Source of the DNA: Arion vulgaris
Taxonomy: Eukaryota > Mollusca > Gastropoda > Stylommatophora > Arionidae
Length of the DNA stretch: 64,000 nt
Reading direction: 5' to 3'
NCBI GenBank assembly: GCA_020796225.1
Contig: CM036759.1
Coordinates: 24,536,313 to 24,600,312, forward strand
Below, one piece after another: positions 1 through 10,436 of the stretch (position 1 is the stretch's first letter; each line of letters starts with the position of its first letter). The position numbers were made by a program, and so were the translations under genes. A model generated the notes under the pieces. That model worked only from the letters and a program-made list of their open reading frames with translations. It was not told where the DNA came from and made no database searches.

Positions 1-444
1 CAACTGAGGGGTGTTCTTGCATGGGCTAACGAGCAAGCTAATCAGGGATAGAAAAATGTAATTATTTCTGTAACATGCTCGGCGTTAAAGAAAGAGGTTT
101 GGCAGTATATATGTATCTGATAGCACATAATGGTCTTAGTCTTGAATAAAAATTGAAAATTATCAGTAAACACTATATTGTGTTTTGCGTGACGAGCATA
201 GAGTGGAACCAACTCGCAGGGATGATGAGACTGCTAGGATACGAGCGTTGGATGTTTAGTTTAGTTTATTCCACAGATCGTCATCATACCACACAGAAGC
301 AATTAGTCCGTAAGTGCTCATATCTCCCACGACGTGTGGCAACTAACGACTCCAGTTCTGTGTTGGTTGACTACATCTCGCTTGCTTCCAGCATATTGCT
401 TTTGTCTGGCTACTATATATCTATTTAGACAAGAGAGAAAAGCG
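1..444. other. unassigned intergenic or intronic sequence
   Basis: I see no convincing exon, RNA gene or repeat in this stretch. A short open frame exists on the plus strand (about 153-428), but it starts at TTG, has no recognisable domain and no splice context, so I do not call it a gene. Confidence 0.5.
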
Positions 445-812
445 AAAACTCAGAAGTTGTCACAGTAAAAAACTTGTCGACCGTCTGTAAAACTCAGAAG
501 TTGTCACAGTAAAAAACTTGTCGACCGTCTGTAAAACTCAGAAGTTGTCACAGTAAAAAACTTGTCGACCGTCTGTAAAACTCAGAAGTTGTCACAGTAA
601 AAAACTTGTCGACCGTCTGTAAAACTCAGAAGTTGTCACAGTAAAAAACTTGTCGACCGTCTGTAAAACTCAGAAGTTGTCACAGTAAAAAACTTGTCGA
701 CCGTCTGTAAAACTCAGAAGTTGTCACAGTAAAAAACTTGTCAATTGACCGTCTATAAAACTCAGAAGTTGTCACAGTAAAATAAACTTGCCAATTGATC
801 GTCTGTAAAGAC
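445..812. repeat. minisatellite, 43 bp unit
   Basis: About 8.5 head-to-tail copies of a 43 bp unit containing AAACTCAGAAGTTGTCACAG and CTTGTCGACCGTCTGT. The first six copies are almost identical. The last two carry small insertions (CAATTGA) and substitutions, so the right edge is the older, diverged end. Confidence 0.95.
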
Positions 813-857
813 AAAAAGGCCATATATCTCTCTCTCTTTAGCCTGTTACGCCCCTGG

Positions 858-1272
858 CGTTTAGGGCAGCAACAAACGTACACCATTCTTCCTGTTCATG
901 GCCTTCCTCTGTATTGTGTTCCAGCTATGATTCATTTCCTTCAGCTCTTGCTCTATCGTTCTCCTCCATGTCGTCTTGGGTCTTCCACGCTTTCGCCTAC
1001 CCTCTGGAGTCCATCTCAGTGCAGTTTTCGTGTCGGAGCCAGTCTCCATGCGCATCACATGTCCAATCCATCTCCAGCGTCGTCTTCGGATGATAGTGCC
1101 CATATTCTCTTGTTGGCATCGTGCAAGCAATTCTTGGTTCGAGATAGTAGTCGGCCAGTACAAGCGTAAGATTTTTCGCAGACAAGTTGTATGAAAGGCG
1201 GAGAGTCTGGACATATCCTGTTCTGTCATTCTCCAGCATTCCGATCCGTACAGCAATGTTGACAGCACACAA
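858..1272 (-). mobile_element. LINE tail (group D), reverse transcriptase C-terminus
   Basis: About 135 codons open on the minus strand. Seen: LLYGSECWRMT, then RRRWRWIGHVMRM, then GRRKRGRPKTTWRRTIEQEL and a tryptophan-containing end. This order (YGSE-W, RWRWIGH, GRRKRGRPKTTWRRT) is the usual carboxy end of RTE-like non-LTR retrotransposon endonuclease/reverse transcriptase proteins. Only this tail survives, as expected for a 5'-truncated copy. No polymerase YxDD motif is present. It is not a host gene. Confidence 0.85.
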
Positions 1273-1314
1273 CTGTTATAGATACTAGTATATCCATATA
1301 TCTATCTATTCTAT

Positions 1315-1725
1315 ATTCTCCTCGTGTCCCATTTGACAATTAGGGATTTAACACGAGGTTTCCATTGCTACCGTTCGGCCACCTTTCTATCAATTGTTTC
1401 TCATATAAGAAAGACCACAATCTTTTAACTCTCTTTTCCCAGATCTTCTCTACGTTCCATTTGGACTTCCATGCCTTCTCTTGCACCCGCTGTCTGGCTA
1501 CACTCCGTTTGATTTGATATTGTTGCAGTCTGGTTATAATTGCAGATTCGTTCCCATTCCTTGAATTGTTTACACGCAATATCTCCTTTAGGGCATTCTA
1601 AGTAACAGCCTGGTTCATTGTTCGTCCGCTTTCCACAATAGGAAATCCCGCAATCCTATCAGCCCGTTCATTCTTTACGCATGCGTACCCTGACACAAAA
1701 ATAAAACCTTTTTTTTTGGCAGTCT
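1315..1725 (-). mobile_element. LINE fragments: RNase H piece (group B) joined to a group D tail
   Basis: Minus-strand frames give, upstream, a decayed RNase H end (NERADRIAGFP, then SGRTMNQAV) and, downstream, a group D tail (GTWRRS-KRELKDC), with several stops and frame changes. The two pieces come from different LINE groups found elsewhere in the window, so this is either one insertion into another or a chimeric copy. The exact junction is not resolved. Confidence 0.65.
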
Positions 1726-1959
1726 AGACCTCCTAAACTCTAACATTTGTCCTCAAGTCTAACCGTTCTTAGTCTTTCTGAGCATACTCAGTAAGTCTCC
1801 GAGACAGCAAGCATGGGGGAAAAGTGTGTGACTCCAATCAGACAAATTCTTTAGTTACGGTCATGATCTCCAGAGCCTACTAGTAGTCGCTGCAGAACCA
1901 CCACTGTCGTTCTTCGTAATTCTTCTCTATCGCCAGGATCCTCTCCGGCGCGACGGAGT

Positions 1960-2690
1960 TACGTGCACTGAGCGAAGATCCCCCTGTATGTTTTCAGTGT
2001 GTTCTGCTATTCGGCACAGTCGGAGTGCATGGTCCTTTACGGTTAGAGCGAAAGGAAAAGTCATCAAAGAGGCAAGTGGCGCACATACAACAACTACCAG
2101 CGGCATGACTATGGAGCTCATGGCGATGACAAAATCCCTGGAGTGGCTACAGACGCATACATTTACTCACGCATGCATGCTCAGCGACTCTATGAACATG
2201 ATACAGAAGATCAATGCCGGTTATGTACGAAGGCAGTAGATGCAATTAATACAAAACTCGACAATTCAGATACTTACCTTTATCTTTGTCCCGGTTCACG
2301 CTGGGGCGAAGGGCAATGAGAGTAGTGCACTGGCGTGCAATGCTACGATTGAGAATGGGTCTTTTATGGGAAGAAACGACATCATCAACGCTCTCAGAGA
2401 AAACATTCGCTCTGAAGATTTCAACAACGAAGATAAAGGGTATTCTCTATCTCGGTTGCGCAAGTTGTACATACAGATAGGTGCGGCAAGACGGGAAAAC
2501 CATGAGAGAAAACCCAGTATATACATCAATCAACAAAGAACGGAAATTGTTAGTGTAAACACACTGAAATACATGCTTGGGAGGAGACCGGAGCGATTAT
2601 GGACATGTCCGACGTGCGATGAAGATGATCCTCAAATGGACAATGAACTTTTCCAACATCATCAATGAAAGCACATGAGCTCTGCATGTG
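1960..2690 (+). mobile_element. LINE tail (group B) with RNase H domain
   Basis: Two successive plus-strand frames read TTSGMTMELMAMTKSLEWL, then LSDSMNMIQKINAGYVRRQ, then FIFVPVHAGAKGNE, then a tail with YINQQRTEIVS, LKYMLGRR and WTCPTCDEDDP. The E in TMEL, the D in LSDS and the VHAGAKGNE block correspond to RNase H active-site blocks of the I/Jockey-type LINE RNase H. The normal VPGHAG block reads VPVHAG and the frame is broken by a stop, so the copy is inactive. Related copies lie at about 47930, 57383, 60205 and 63782. Confidence 0.8.
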
Positions 2691-2744
2691 TCAAACCATC
2701 GATACATCTGCATAAATAATCACATCGCCCTCAGATGATTGCAT

Positions 2745-3420
2745 GTCTTCACTGTTCCATCAGGACATGTCTACTTACGCCCCTACAGTGCTCTCAAGTC
2801 CACGAATTACTAGTATAATTTCATATGTGAAACAAAGATTTTCACATTGATAAATACCAATAAATAACATTAACACATTATTAACATAGTCTATTTACCT
2901 TACGTCATATAGTATTGATATTACTAGCTATATATCTTGAGTATGTTCACATATAGATTATTACATATGATGAAGATCTGCAGTCAATAATATAACAATT
3001 ATTAGAACTTCAGTCAATTTCGTACTATTAGTACTTGTTGTCACATAGTTATGTACTATATATTGTTAGTTATGTAGTACTTGCTTGTACATATAGTTAT
3101 GACTATGTCTTGTTAGTTATAGTACTTGCTTGTCACATATAGTTATGTGACTATGTTTAAAGTATGTCAAGTCTATTAGAATATACTTAAGCACTATGTA
3201 CTATTAGTTATGTAGAGCTTGTACAAAACGTCATGGATGCTTTGTAGTTATGTAGTACTTGTTGTCAATAGTTATGTAACTATTTTAGAAGAACATGTTC
3301 AAGTCTATACAGAAATATGACATTACAAAGCTACTTAGTATGTGCACAAACAAAGCGTAAACGTCTGGATGCTTTGGAGGTTGAAGATCATATTATTTAT
3401 CCGCAGCTTTATTGACATGT
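2745..3420. repeat. AT-rich degenerate tandem repeats
   Basis: From about 3020 to 3310 the motif TAGTTATGT with ACTTG(C)TTGTCACATA recurs irregularly, a decayed tandem array. The rest is AT-rich single-copy sequence in which I see no gene. Confidence 0.6.
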
Positions 3421-3529
3421 CAATACATTACAAACAACACAAACGGCAGTATATTACAATAGATTAACATAGCAACAGAAAATTTAGGTAAACTCTCGTT
3501 ACTGCATGTAGTACAGCTTTTTAGGGCTG

Positions 3530-3735
3530 CGTAGAGCAGGTGGGACGAGAGCCTGCGGAAGTTAATGGCAGCATGGCTAGTGCAGTCGCCGCGAAGCTGT
3601 TCCGGTTAGGATTTTTCAGTTATGCCCATAACAGAAAACAAATTCTTGGCCTTATCGTGAATTGAACACGGGTCTCTAGCACGGGAGCTGCTCTCTAGAT
3701 CTAATCCATTCGGCCAGACATAATTTAGGTTTTAG
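3530..3735 (-). mobile_element. tRNA-derived SINE, family S1
   Basis: On the minus strand the head reads like a tRNA: an A-box-like TGGCCGAATGGATTAG and a B-box-like GTGTTCAATTC, then a body with GGGCATAA, GTCGCCGCGAAGCTGTTC and CATGGCTAGTG (read in either orientation). The same head plus body occurs at 35545-35715 and 44520-44690 on the plus strand. Confidence 0.8.
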
Positions 3736-3807
3736 TCACTAATTGATCATCTCAACAGAAAAAGTCTCTAGCTGGTGAGACAACATAAACACTATAAATA
3801 AATTAGC

Positions 3808-4545
3808 ATTATCTAGTGTGAATATTATGGAAAAATATAACTTGTAATTAAGAAATTATCTAGTGTGAATATTAATGTGAAAAATATAACTTGTAATTAA
3901 GAAATTATCTAGTGTGAATATTAATGTGAAAAATACAACTTGTAATTAAGAAATTATCTAGTGTGAATATTAATGTGAAAAATACAACTTGTAAGTAAGA
4001 AATTATCTAGTGTGAATATTAATGTGAAAAATACAACTTGTAAGTAAGAAATTATCTAGTGTGAATATTAATGTGAAAAATACAACTTGTAATTAAGAAA
4101 TTATCTAGTGTGAATATTAATGTGAAAAATACAACTTGTAATTAAGAAATTATCTAGTGTGAATATTAATGTGAAAAATACAACTTGTAATTAAGAAATT
4201 ATCTAGTGTGAATATTAATGTGAAAAATGCAACTTGTAATTAAGAAATTATCTAGTGTGAATATTAATGTGAAAAATACAACTTGTAATTAAGAAATTAT
4301 CTAGTGTGAATATTAATGTGAAAAATACAACTTGTAATTAAGAAATTATCTAGTGTGAATATTAATGTGAAAAATGCAACTTGTAATTAAGAAATTATCT
4401 AGTGTGAATATTAATGTGAAAAATACAACTTGTAATTAAGAAATTATCTAGTGTGAATATTAATGTGAAAAATACAACTTGTAATTAAGAAATTATCTAG
4501 TGTGAATATTAATGTGAAAAATACAACTTGTAATTAAGAAAGTAT
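3808..4545. repeat. minisatellite, 49 bp unit
   Basis: About 15 copies of a 49 bp AT-rich unit (ATTATCTAGTGTGAATATTA followed by ATGTGAAAAATACAACTTGT and AATTAAGAA). Copies are nearly identical; a few differ at TACAAC/TGCAAC or AATTAAG/AAGTAAG. The first copy lacks a short segment. Confidence 0.95.
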
Positions 4546-4779
4546 ATCAGATCTACTGAAAATGAGTAAAACGCGTTAGGTAAAACACTTTCTGGCATCT
4601 TGGACGACATAGATCAGATCAGAATAAATCGCCACGTTAACAATCTTTAATATTTTATGTTTTGTGTGTTGATTAATCATTCTTGCAGAATATTGCTTGT
4701 CTACCTTTGGATGTTTTCTCACCTTCTGTAGCGTTATACTTTCTCTGATCACTTTTTAATCATCATATCTTTATAGTTT

Positions 4780-5135
4780 ATATCATATCTTCAAGAAGAG
4801 CCCGGTATAGAAATGAAGACAGCACGGGAAAAGTGGGTGCAGCATAAGTACTGAACTTCATCAAGAAACAACAAATTAAATGGTTGGATGAAGTAAGCAG
4901 ATTACCAACAGATTCAAAGAGCAACGTTACTTCGATACAGTGGATACAGAGCAAAGGTCGTCCACGCAAAAAGTGGACCACAGAAATAACAGAAGCAGTG
5001 AAAAAAACTATATTTCTGGAACGCACACAAACGTCCGTTCTATAAATCTTTCTTCTCCTAACGCTGTGAAACCTAATAGGATTAGAGTAAAGAATCGCTC
5101 GAGTGGTTACCGGGGCCCAAATTTGGGGTGTAAAG
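4780..5135 (+). mobile_element. LINE tail (group F)
   Basis: Plus-strand frames read NFIKKQQIKWLDEVSRLP, then SIQWIQSKGRPRKKWTTEI, with a stop near the start. The order 'IKW-x-RLP ... SKGRPRKKW' is the typical end of a non-LTR retrotransposon reverse transcriptase. Similar pieces lie at 33640-34160 and 54055-54430. Directly followed by a SINE-like element (S7), which may have inserted at the tail. Confidence 0.7.
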
Positions 5136-5345
5136 AATAGAACCACTGTTACCTGCCATGCATTTCGTAAGAGGCGACTAAGGAGGTTGAAATCGGATGC
5201 ATGTGTCCTAAGCGTGTAGAAGTCTATGCGTTTAGGGGCCTACCAAACCAATGTGCAACGTATACACGTTCTTGGCAAGATCAAACAAATCACAAAGAGT
5301 AATTAAAATTGGTGGTAAAGAACGAACGCAAAGAAAAAGAAGAAG
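5108..5345 (+). mobile_element. SINE-like element S7 with (GAA)n tail
   Basis: Starts near GGGCCCAAATTTGGGGTGTA, contains GTAAGAGGCGACTAAGGAGG and TAGGGGCC-type blocks, and ends in a GAAGAAGAAG tail. A second copy in opposite orientation at 51755-52005 matches along the whole length, which defines it as a dispersed repeat. It shares the GTAAGAGGCGACT block and the GAA tail with family S8. I see no convincing tRNA head. Confidence 0.75.
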
Positions 5346-5377
5346 AAGAGAGTAAAGAATATCTTTATTGTTGAATT

Positions 5378-5640
5378 TCTTCTTCTTCATCATCGAACAC
5401 TTCATATCAACCACTTGTTAACCACTCTGTGTGATTTGTATGTGATCTGAGCCTAAGAGCGATTGTACCTTGTCCCAGTCATGCGCCTATAAGTAGGCCA
5501 ACACATCCGATTTGTGCGACGTTTCTTATTTACTAGAGTAGATACCCTAGGCCCCTACATCAGTCGCCTCTTGCTATATTCCTTGTATGTGACAGTGGTA
5601 CTATTCTTTGCTTCTCTTGCGGATCCCGGCACCACATGGA
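5378..5640 (-). mobile_element. SINE-like element S8 with (GAA)n tail
   Basis: Read on the minus strand it contains GGCGACTGATGTAGGGGC, TAGGCGCATGAC, AGAGCG-type blocks around GGCTCAGATCACATACAAAT, and a GAAGAAG tail. Other copies: 36490-36765 (+) and 37930-38190 (-). It lies tail-to-tail with the S7 copy on its left. The 19 bp satellite starts right after its head. Confidence 0.75.
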
Positions 5641-5659
5641 CGTTACTGTTGAACTACTT

Positions 5660-6770
5660 TCAACTTTGTCAAGTCTCTCACAGTTGGTCAAGTCTCTCAC
5701 AGTTGGTCAAGTCTCTCACAGTTGGTCAAGTCTCTCACAGTTGGTCAAGTCTCTCACAGTTGGTCAAGTCTCTCACAGTTGGTCAAGTCTCTCACAGTTG
5801 GTCAAGTCTCTCACAGTTGGTCAAGTCTCTCACAGTTGGTCAAGTCTCTCACAGTTGGTCAAGTCTCTCACAGTTGGTCAAGTCTCTCACAGTTGGTCAA
5901 GTCTCTCACAGTTGGTCAAGTCTCTCACAGTTGGTCAAGTTTCTCACAGTTGGTCAAGTCTCTCACAGTTGGTCAAGTCTCTCACAGTTGGTCAAGTCTC
6001 TCACAGTTGGTCAACTCTCTCACAGTTGGTCAAGTCTCTCACAGTTGGTCAAGTCTCTCACAGTTGGTCAAGTCTCTACAGTTGGTCAAGTCTCTCACAG
6101 TTGGTCAAGTCTCTCACAGTTGGTCAAGTCTCTCACAGTTGGTCAAGTCTCTCACAGTTGGTCAAGTCTCTCACAGTTGGTCAAGTCTCTACAGTTGGTC
6201 AAGCTCTCTCACAGTTGGTCAAGTTCTCTCACAGTTGGTCAAGTCTCTCACAGTTGGTCAAGTCTCTCACAGTTGGTCAAGTCTCTCACAGTTGGTCAAG
6301 TCTCCTCAGTTGGTCAAGTCTCTCACAGTTGGTCAAGTCTCTCACAGTTGGTCAAGTCTCTCACAGTTGGTCAAGTCTCTCACAGTTGGTCAAGTCTCTC
6401 ACAGTTGGTCAAGTCTCTCACAGTTGGTCAAGTCTCTCACAGTTGGTCAAGTCTCTCACAGTTGGTCAAGTCTCTCACAGTTGGTCAAGTCTCTCACAGT
6501 TGGTCAAGTCTCTCACAGTTGGTCAAGTCTCTCACAGTTGGTCAAGTCTCTACAGTTGGTCAAGTCTCTCACAGTTGGTCAAGTCTCTCACAGTTGGTCA
6601 AGTTTCTCACAGTTGGTCAAGTCTCTCACAGTTGGTCAAGTCTCTCACAGTTGGTCAAGTCTCTCACAGTTGGTCAAGTCTCTACAGTTGGTCAAGTCTC
6701 TCACAGTTGGTCAAGTCTCTCACAGTTGGTCAAGTCTCTCACAGTTGGTCAGTCTCTACAGTTGCGAAAT
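5660..6770. repeat. satellite-like array, 19 bp unit
   Basis: About 57 copies of TCAAGTCTCTCACAGTTGG. Several copies have 2 bp deletions or 1 bp changes (CTCTACAGTT, GTTTCTC, CAACTCTC). Because 19 is not a multiple of three and the unit has no stop in this orientation, three long overlapping open frames result; these are artefacts, not genes. Confidence 0.97.
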
Positions 6771-6934
6771 GATCTTATTATTTCTATATCTGTCATCATT
6801 TACGCCCACTACTAGTTTTGTGATATCTTTATGGTTTTACTTTGTTTCCACGAAGTTCCATTATCTTAACAAAAATAATAACAACGCCTGTGTTATAGAT
6901 ACATACCAATAGCTGCTACAGTGTAAATACCCTC

Positions 6935-6935
6935 A

Positions 6936-6977
<42 letters not shown>

Positions 6978-7380
6978 TCTCTCTCTGTCACTTCTCACTT
7001 CCACTCTCTCTCTCCTATTATCCAATCTCACTCCCTTGATTGTAGGTCTTATTTTTTCTTCTATCACATTATCTGCTTTCTGCCTTTATCAGTCTTCTCC
7101 CCTTTCTTCTCTATGTCTTCGCTGGCCTCCAAATTTACTCTCCTGTGCTCTCTCATTCTGTCCTCTTTGACGCAATTTTCCCTTATAGTCCTGCTTTTCT
7201 CTAGTTCTCTCAGTGCTCTACTTTCTATTGTTATGCCTCTCCTATATTCTCTCTTCTCTTTATTTATATCTCTCTCTCTCTTCTATTTTTCTGACATAGT
7301 TTCTCTTTCTCTCCTTTTTGTTCTATTCTCTATCGTCGCTATCTCTATTTTTCTATCTATCACATCATCTCTCACTTAAC
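6935..7380. repeat. CT microsatellite and pyrimidine-rich tract
   Basis: (CT)n from about 6942 to 6975, then some 400 bp of strongly C/T-rich sequence on the plus strand, made of degenerate TCTCTCTT and TTCT runs. No gene is supported. Confidence 0.8.
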
Positions 7381-7425
7381 ACTCACTCCCGCACTCTTAC
7401 TAATCTCAGAACTAGTATTAAACTT

Positions 7426-7766
7426 ACAAAATACAGCAACGTTTCGACCAACAAGGCCTTTATCAAGCAAACGAACAAACAGGAGTGACAAATTAAAATG
7501 AAACACAAATGGACGACCAAATACAAATCAAATAGTTTTACTGCAGCTCCATATATATATACTGAATATTTAGACATTTCTCTGCAACTCTTCGTTGTGA
7601 CATATTATGTAAGTGTTAGTAGTTATATGTGTGGTGTATGTATTCCAGATTTTCCTTAGATACGTTTGTATTTGGTCGTCCATTTGTGTTTCATTTTAAT
7701 TTGTCACTCCTGTTTGTTCGTTTGCTTGATAAAGGCCTTGTTGGTCGAAACGTTGCTGTATTTTGT
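7426..7766. repeat. inverted repeat with hammerhead-like core in each arm
   Basis: Arm 7426-7528 is the reverse complement of arm 7665-7766 along about 102 bp, with a 136 bp spacer. Each arm carries TTGATAAAGGCC then TTGTT then GGTCGAAACG. This matches the layout of a hammerhead ribozyme core (CUGANGA, stem II, GAAA) with changes at two conserved core positions. A 45 bp segment next to arm 1 (7527-7571, TCAAATAGTTTTACTGCAG...) is repeated directly at 7819-7866. Confidence 0.75.
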
Positions 7767-7874
7767 CATTGTTTTTGTAATTTGTAAAACTACAGTACTT
7801 TGTAATTACGTGTTTTGCCAATCAAATAGTTTTACTGCAGTTCCATATATATATATACTGAATATTAAACTTAC

Positions 7875-8066
7875 CAAATGTTTGTGTGCAATGATCTCAT
7901 AGTTAACAACTGTTGTTGTTCTCTCAACCCAAATTAGAGGCAGAGGTAGCTCAGTAACGCTAATGTTTCTATCTTGTATATGTGCACTATCGTTACTAAT
8001 GCCAACGTTCCACTGAAGTTTTATAGTCTTTTCCCAAACTCTTCCAGTCACTGGTTCGATGAGTAC
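7875..8066 (-). CDS. exon of unrecognised extracellular protein gene (most downstream exon found)
   Basis: 192 bp, 64 codons, phase 0 at both ends. On the minus strand the acceptor is TTTCACCTACAG at 8067 and the donor is GTAAGTTTAA from 7874. The frame begins VLIEPVTGRVWEKTIKLQW and contains one sequon (NIS). Phase 0 at its start matches the phase-0 end of the 38 bp exon at 12740-12703. I do not recognise the family. The next exon must also start in phase 0, but I find none between here and the window start. The acceptor side is bordered at once by the 61 bp minisatellite, the donor side by the inverted repeat. Confidence 0.7.
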
Positions 8067-8600
8067 CTGTAGGTGAAAGTCATACATGTTTACTTTTAAT
8101 AATTTTAATGTATGGTGTCATAAGTACGTGTACAGAAAAGTCATTCATATTTACTTTTAATAATTTTAATGAATTGTTTCAAGAGTACCTGTAGGTGAAA
8201 GTCATTCATATTTACTTTTAATAATTTTAATGAATTGTTTCATAAGTACGTGTACAGAAAAGTCATTCATATTTACTTTTAATAATTTTAATGAATTGTT
8301 TCATAAGTACGTGTACAGAAAAGTCATTCATATTTACTTTTAATAATTTTAATGAATAGTTTCATGCGTACGTGTACAGAAAAGTCATTCATGTTTACTT
8401 TTAATAATTTTAATAAATGGTTTCATGCGTACGTGTACAGAAAAGTCAATCATATTTACTTTTAATAATTTTAATGAATAGTTTCATGCGTACGTGTACA
8501 GAAAAGTCATTCATGTTTACTTTAATGAATTAAATGGATGGTTCGATGAGTACCTGTAGATGAAAGTCAATCATATTAACTTTGATAAGTTGAATGAATG
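8067..8600. repeat. minisatellite, 61 bp unit, next to an exon acceptor
   Basis: About eight copies with period 61 (the block AATTTTAATG recurs at 8101, 8162, 8223, 8284 and 8345). Units contain GTACGTGTACAGAAAAGTCATT or, in the first, third and last copies, the variant GTACCTGTAG(A/G)TGAAAGTCA. On the minus strand the latter reads as the same CTACAG|GTACTC as the true exon border at 8066. Confidence 0.9.
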
Positions 8601-8627
8601 GTTGCGAAATGAGATGTCTTCGCAAAG

Positions 8628-8965
8628 TCACCAACAACACAAGAATCGACAGAGTTAGGAATACCAGCATCAAAGAAAAGGTACAAAACCGTGCTTGAAC
8701 TATATAGCGAAACAGAGAATGAAGTGGTTTGGCCACTTGGTAAGAATGCGAACAGACCAAACTGCACATGAAGCTTTTCACAACAGAATATCAGGAAGGA
8801 AGGCGAGAGGAAGACCGAGGGAAAAGTGGATAGGTGACGTAGTTGAATTCTGCCAGAGGGCTAAGAAAACCATCACATAAGTCACCAGAGAAGTACAAGA
8901 CAATTACATAAAACCACGACACTGGGTTAACAACCTGGTAATAGTGTGCTAACAAAAGAAGAAGA
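8628..8965 (+). mobile_element. LINE tail (group E)
   Basis: The plus-strand frame reads KQRMKWFGHLVRMRTDQTA, then SGRKARGRPREKWIGDVVE, then, past one stop, VQDNYIKPRHWVNNL. This is a non-LTR retrotransposon reverse transcriptase end. The same end (RAKITITQATR, KPRHWATTR) occurs on the minus strand at 14461-14695. The 3' end is followed by an AAGAAGAAG run. Confidence 0.8.
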
Positions 8966-9308
8966 ATGAATGGTTCGGTGATTACGTGTACATGAAAGTA
9001 AAACAGATTGACTTTGATAAGTTCAATGATTGACTTGATGAGTACCTTCTGGTAAAGAGAGAAAAGATATGTTGCAATAAGTTCAATAATCTATATATCT
9101 AAATCAGAGGCAGTAAACATCATCAACTTCCAAGACATTTCAATATCACTAACAATATACATTGAAACAAAACATATTTATTCAAATATGTAGAAATAGG
9201 TGTAACTGTGCAGATCATCTGTACGTGTGGTTCTGCTTTTATTTGTTATGTTTTAATTAGCACTGGATGATCATCCTTGTGTTTCGCTCATGTTAATTCA
9301 TATAATAT

Positions 9309-9565
9309 ATGGCGGTCTCTGTGGCTGAGTGGGTAAGCACTTTGCCTTGCAAGTCGAAGGTCGTGGGTTCGAATCCTGACCGCGGCCTTCTGTTCACGAG
9401 TGCAGTTTTTCCAGAGACCCCTAGGATTGTTGGAGGAGCTACGGAGTTCGTGCTTTGTGCAATACTCTCGGCAGGTGGCGTGCCATTTCTGCGGAGAGGG
9501 TCAGAGTCATATGGGGTAAAACCCGGTGCAATGAAGTCAATCCTTCGGCTTTAAAACCCATATAA
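9309..9565 (+). mobile_element. tRNA-derived SINE, family S6
   Basis: The head resembles a whole tRNA: TGTGGCTGAGTGGGTAAGC (D-arm/A box) and GTGGGTTCGAATCC (T-arm/B box), with GCGGTC pairing to GACCGC at the ends. The body (GGAGCTACGGAGTTCGTGC, CATATGGGGTAAAACCCGGT, GCAATGAAGTCAATCCTTCG) follows without a break. Body and head recur together at 61400-61642 (-) and, more diverged, at 58868-59085 (+), so this is a SINE and not a tRNA gene. Confidence 0.85.
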
Positions 9566-9619
9566 TATATATATGCATATCATTTTGTAACAAAACATGA
9601 TGAATTAAATAGCATGCAA

Positions 9620-10255
9620 GATAATGGAATTGATTGAGGAAAGAGCTGTAGAAGATGTTGGTGATTGTGTCTACGTTGGAAGAAAGATTAGCCAATCACG
9701 AGGTACAGATAAGGACATTACGCCGGGATTAGGAAATCGCGACAAAGCTTTGTTCTGTACACAGTGTTGAGATCTACTGCAATATCCACTAAAGCAAAGC
9801 TCAGAATGTTAAATGTGAAACCTGTTTCGCTGTATGGCTCGGTATCGGGTCGAGTCACCAAGTCAAATACAAATAAGATTCAGACCTTTGTCAGCTGATG
9901 TCTTCAGTGTATTCTCAGACGGAGATGGTAGGACATTTTTAACAAACCCAGATCTGTGGATAAGAACAGGATAGAAACCCATGATGATCAAGGCTAAGAT
10001 GAGAAAATGGGAATAGGTCGGTCGGACATACCCTGCGGAAGACATGGACGAGTGTCACTAGACAAGTACTTGAGTGGAACCCGCAAGGAAAATAGAAAAG
10101 AGGACGTCCTTAGCATACCTGGAGGCAGAGTCAGCTTGAGGAACCGAAAGATGCTGGACTATCTTGGGAAACCATAAAGAAAACAGCTAGAGACCGGAAA
10201 ACGTGGCACACAGCTGTTGAGACCCTATGCGTCATGTGGAGCGAAGAGGAATAAG
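9620..10255 (+). mobile_element. LINE tail (group D)
   Basis: Decayed plus-strand frames show VEDVGDCVYVGRKISQSRG (the 'YLG' region after the polymerase), then NGNRSVGHTLRKT, then VLEWNPQGK-KRGRP, then LSWETIKKTARDRKTWHTA. Frame shifts and stops are frequent. This is the C-terminal third of an RTE-like reverse transcriptase; it is closest in layout to the copy at 45200-45815. Confidence 0.8.
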
Positions 10256-10305
10256 TCAACTTTGGCACGTTTTAAATTTTAAAAACATGCAATGTAATAA
10301 AACGT

Positions 10306-10400
10306 CATGAAGTAAGTAACATATAATGTAATAAAACGTGATTAATTAAGTAACATATAATGTAATAAAACGTTATGAATAAAATAATAACCTACAATGC
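10306..10400. repeat. short tandem repeat, about 34 bp unit
   Basis: Three imperfect copies of AATGTAATAAAACGT(C/G)AT followed by GAAGTAAGTAACATAT-like sequence. Confidence 0.65.
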
Positions 10401-10436
10401 AATGCAACATCATGAATTCGACTAATATTACAGTTA

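Noticed and set aside
9309..9385. Possible functional tRNA gene (A and B boxes, near-complete acceptor pairing)
   Set aside because: It is followed without break by a body shared with 61400-61642 and 58868-59085, so it is the head of a SINE.
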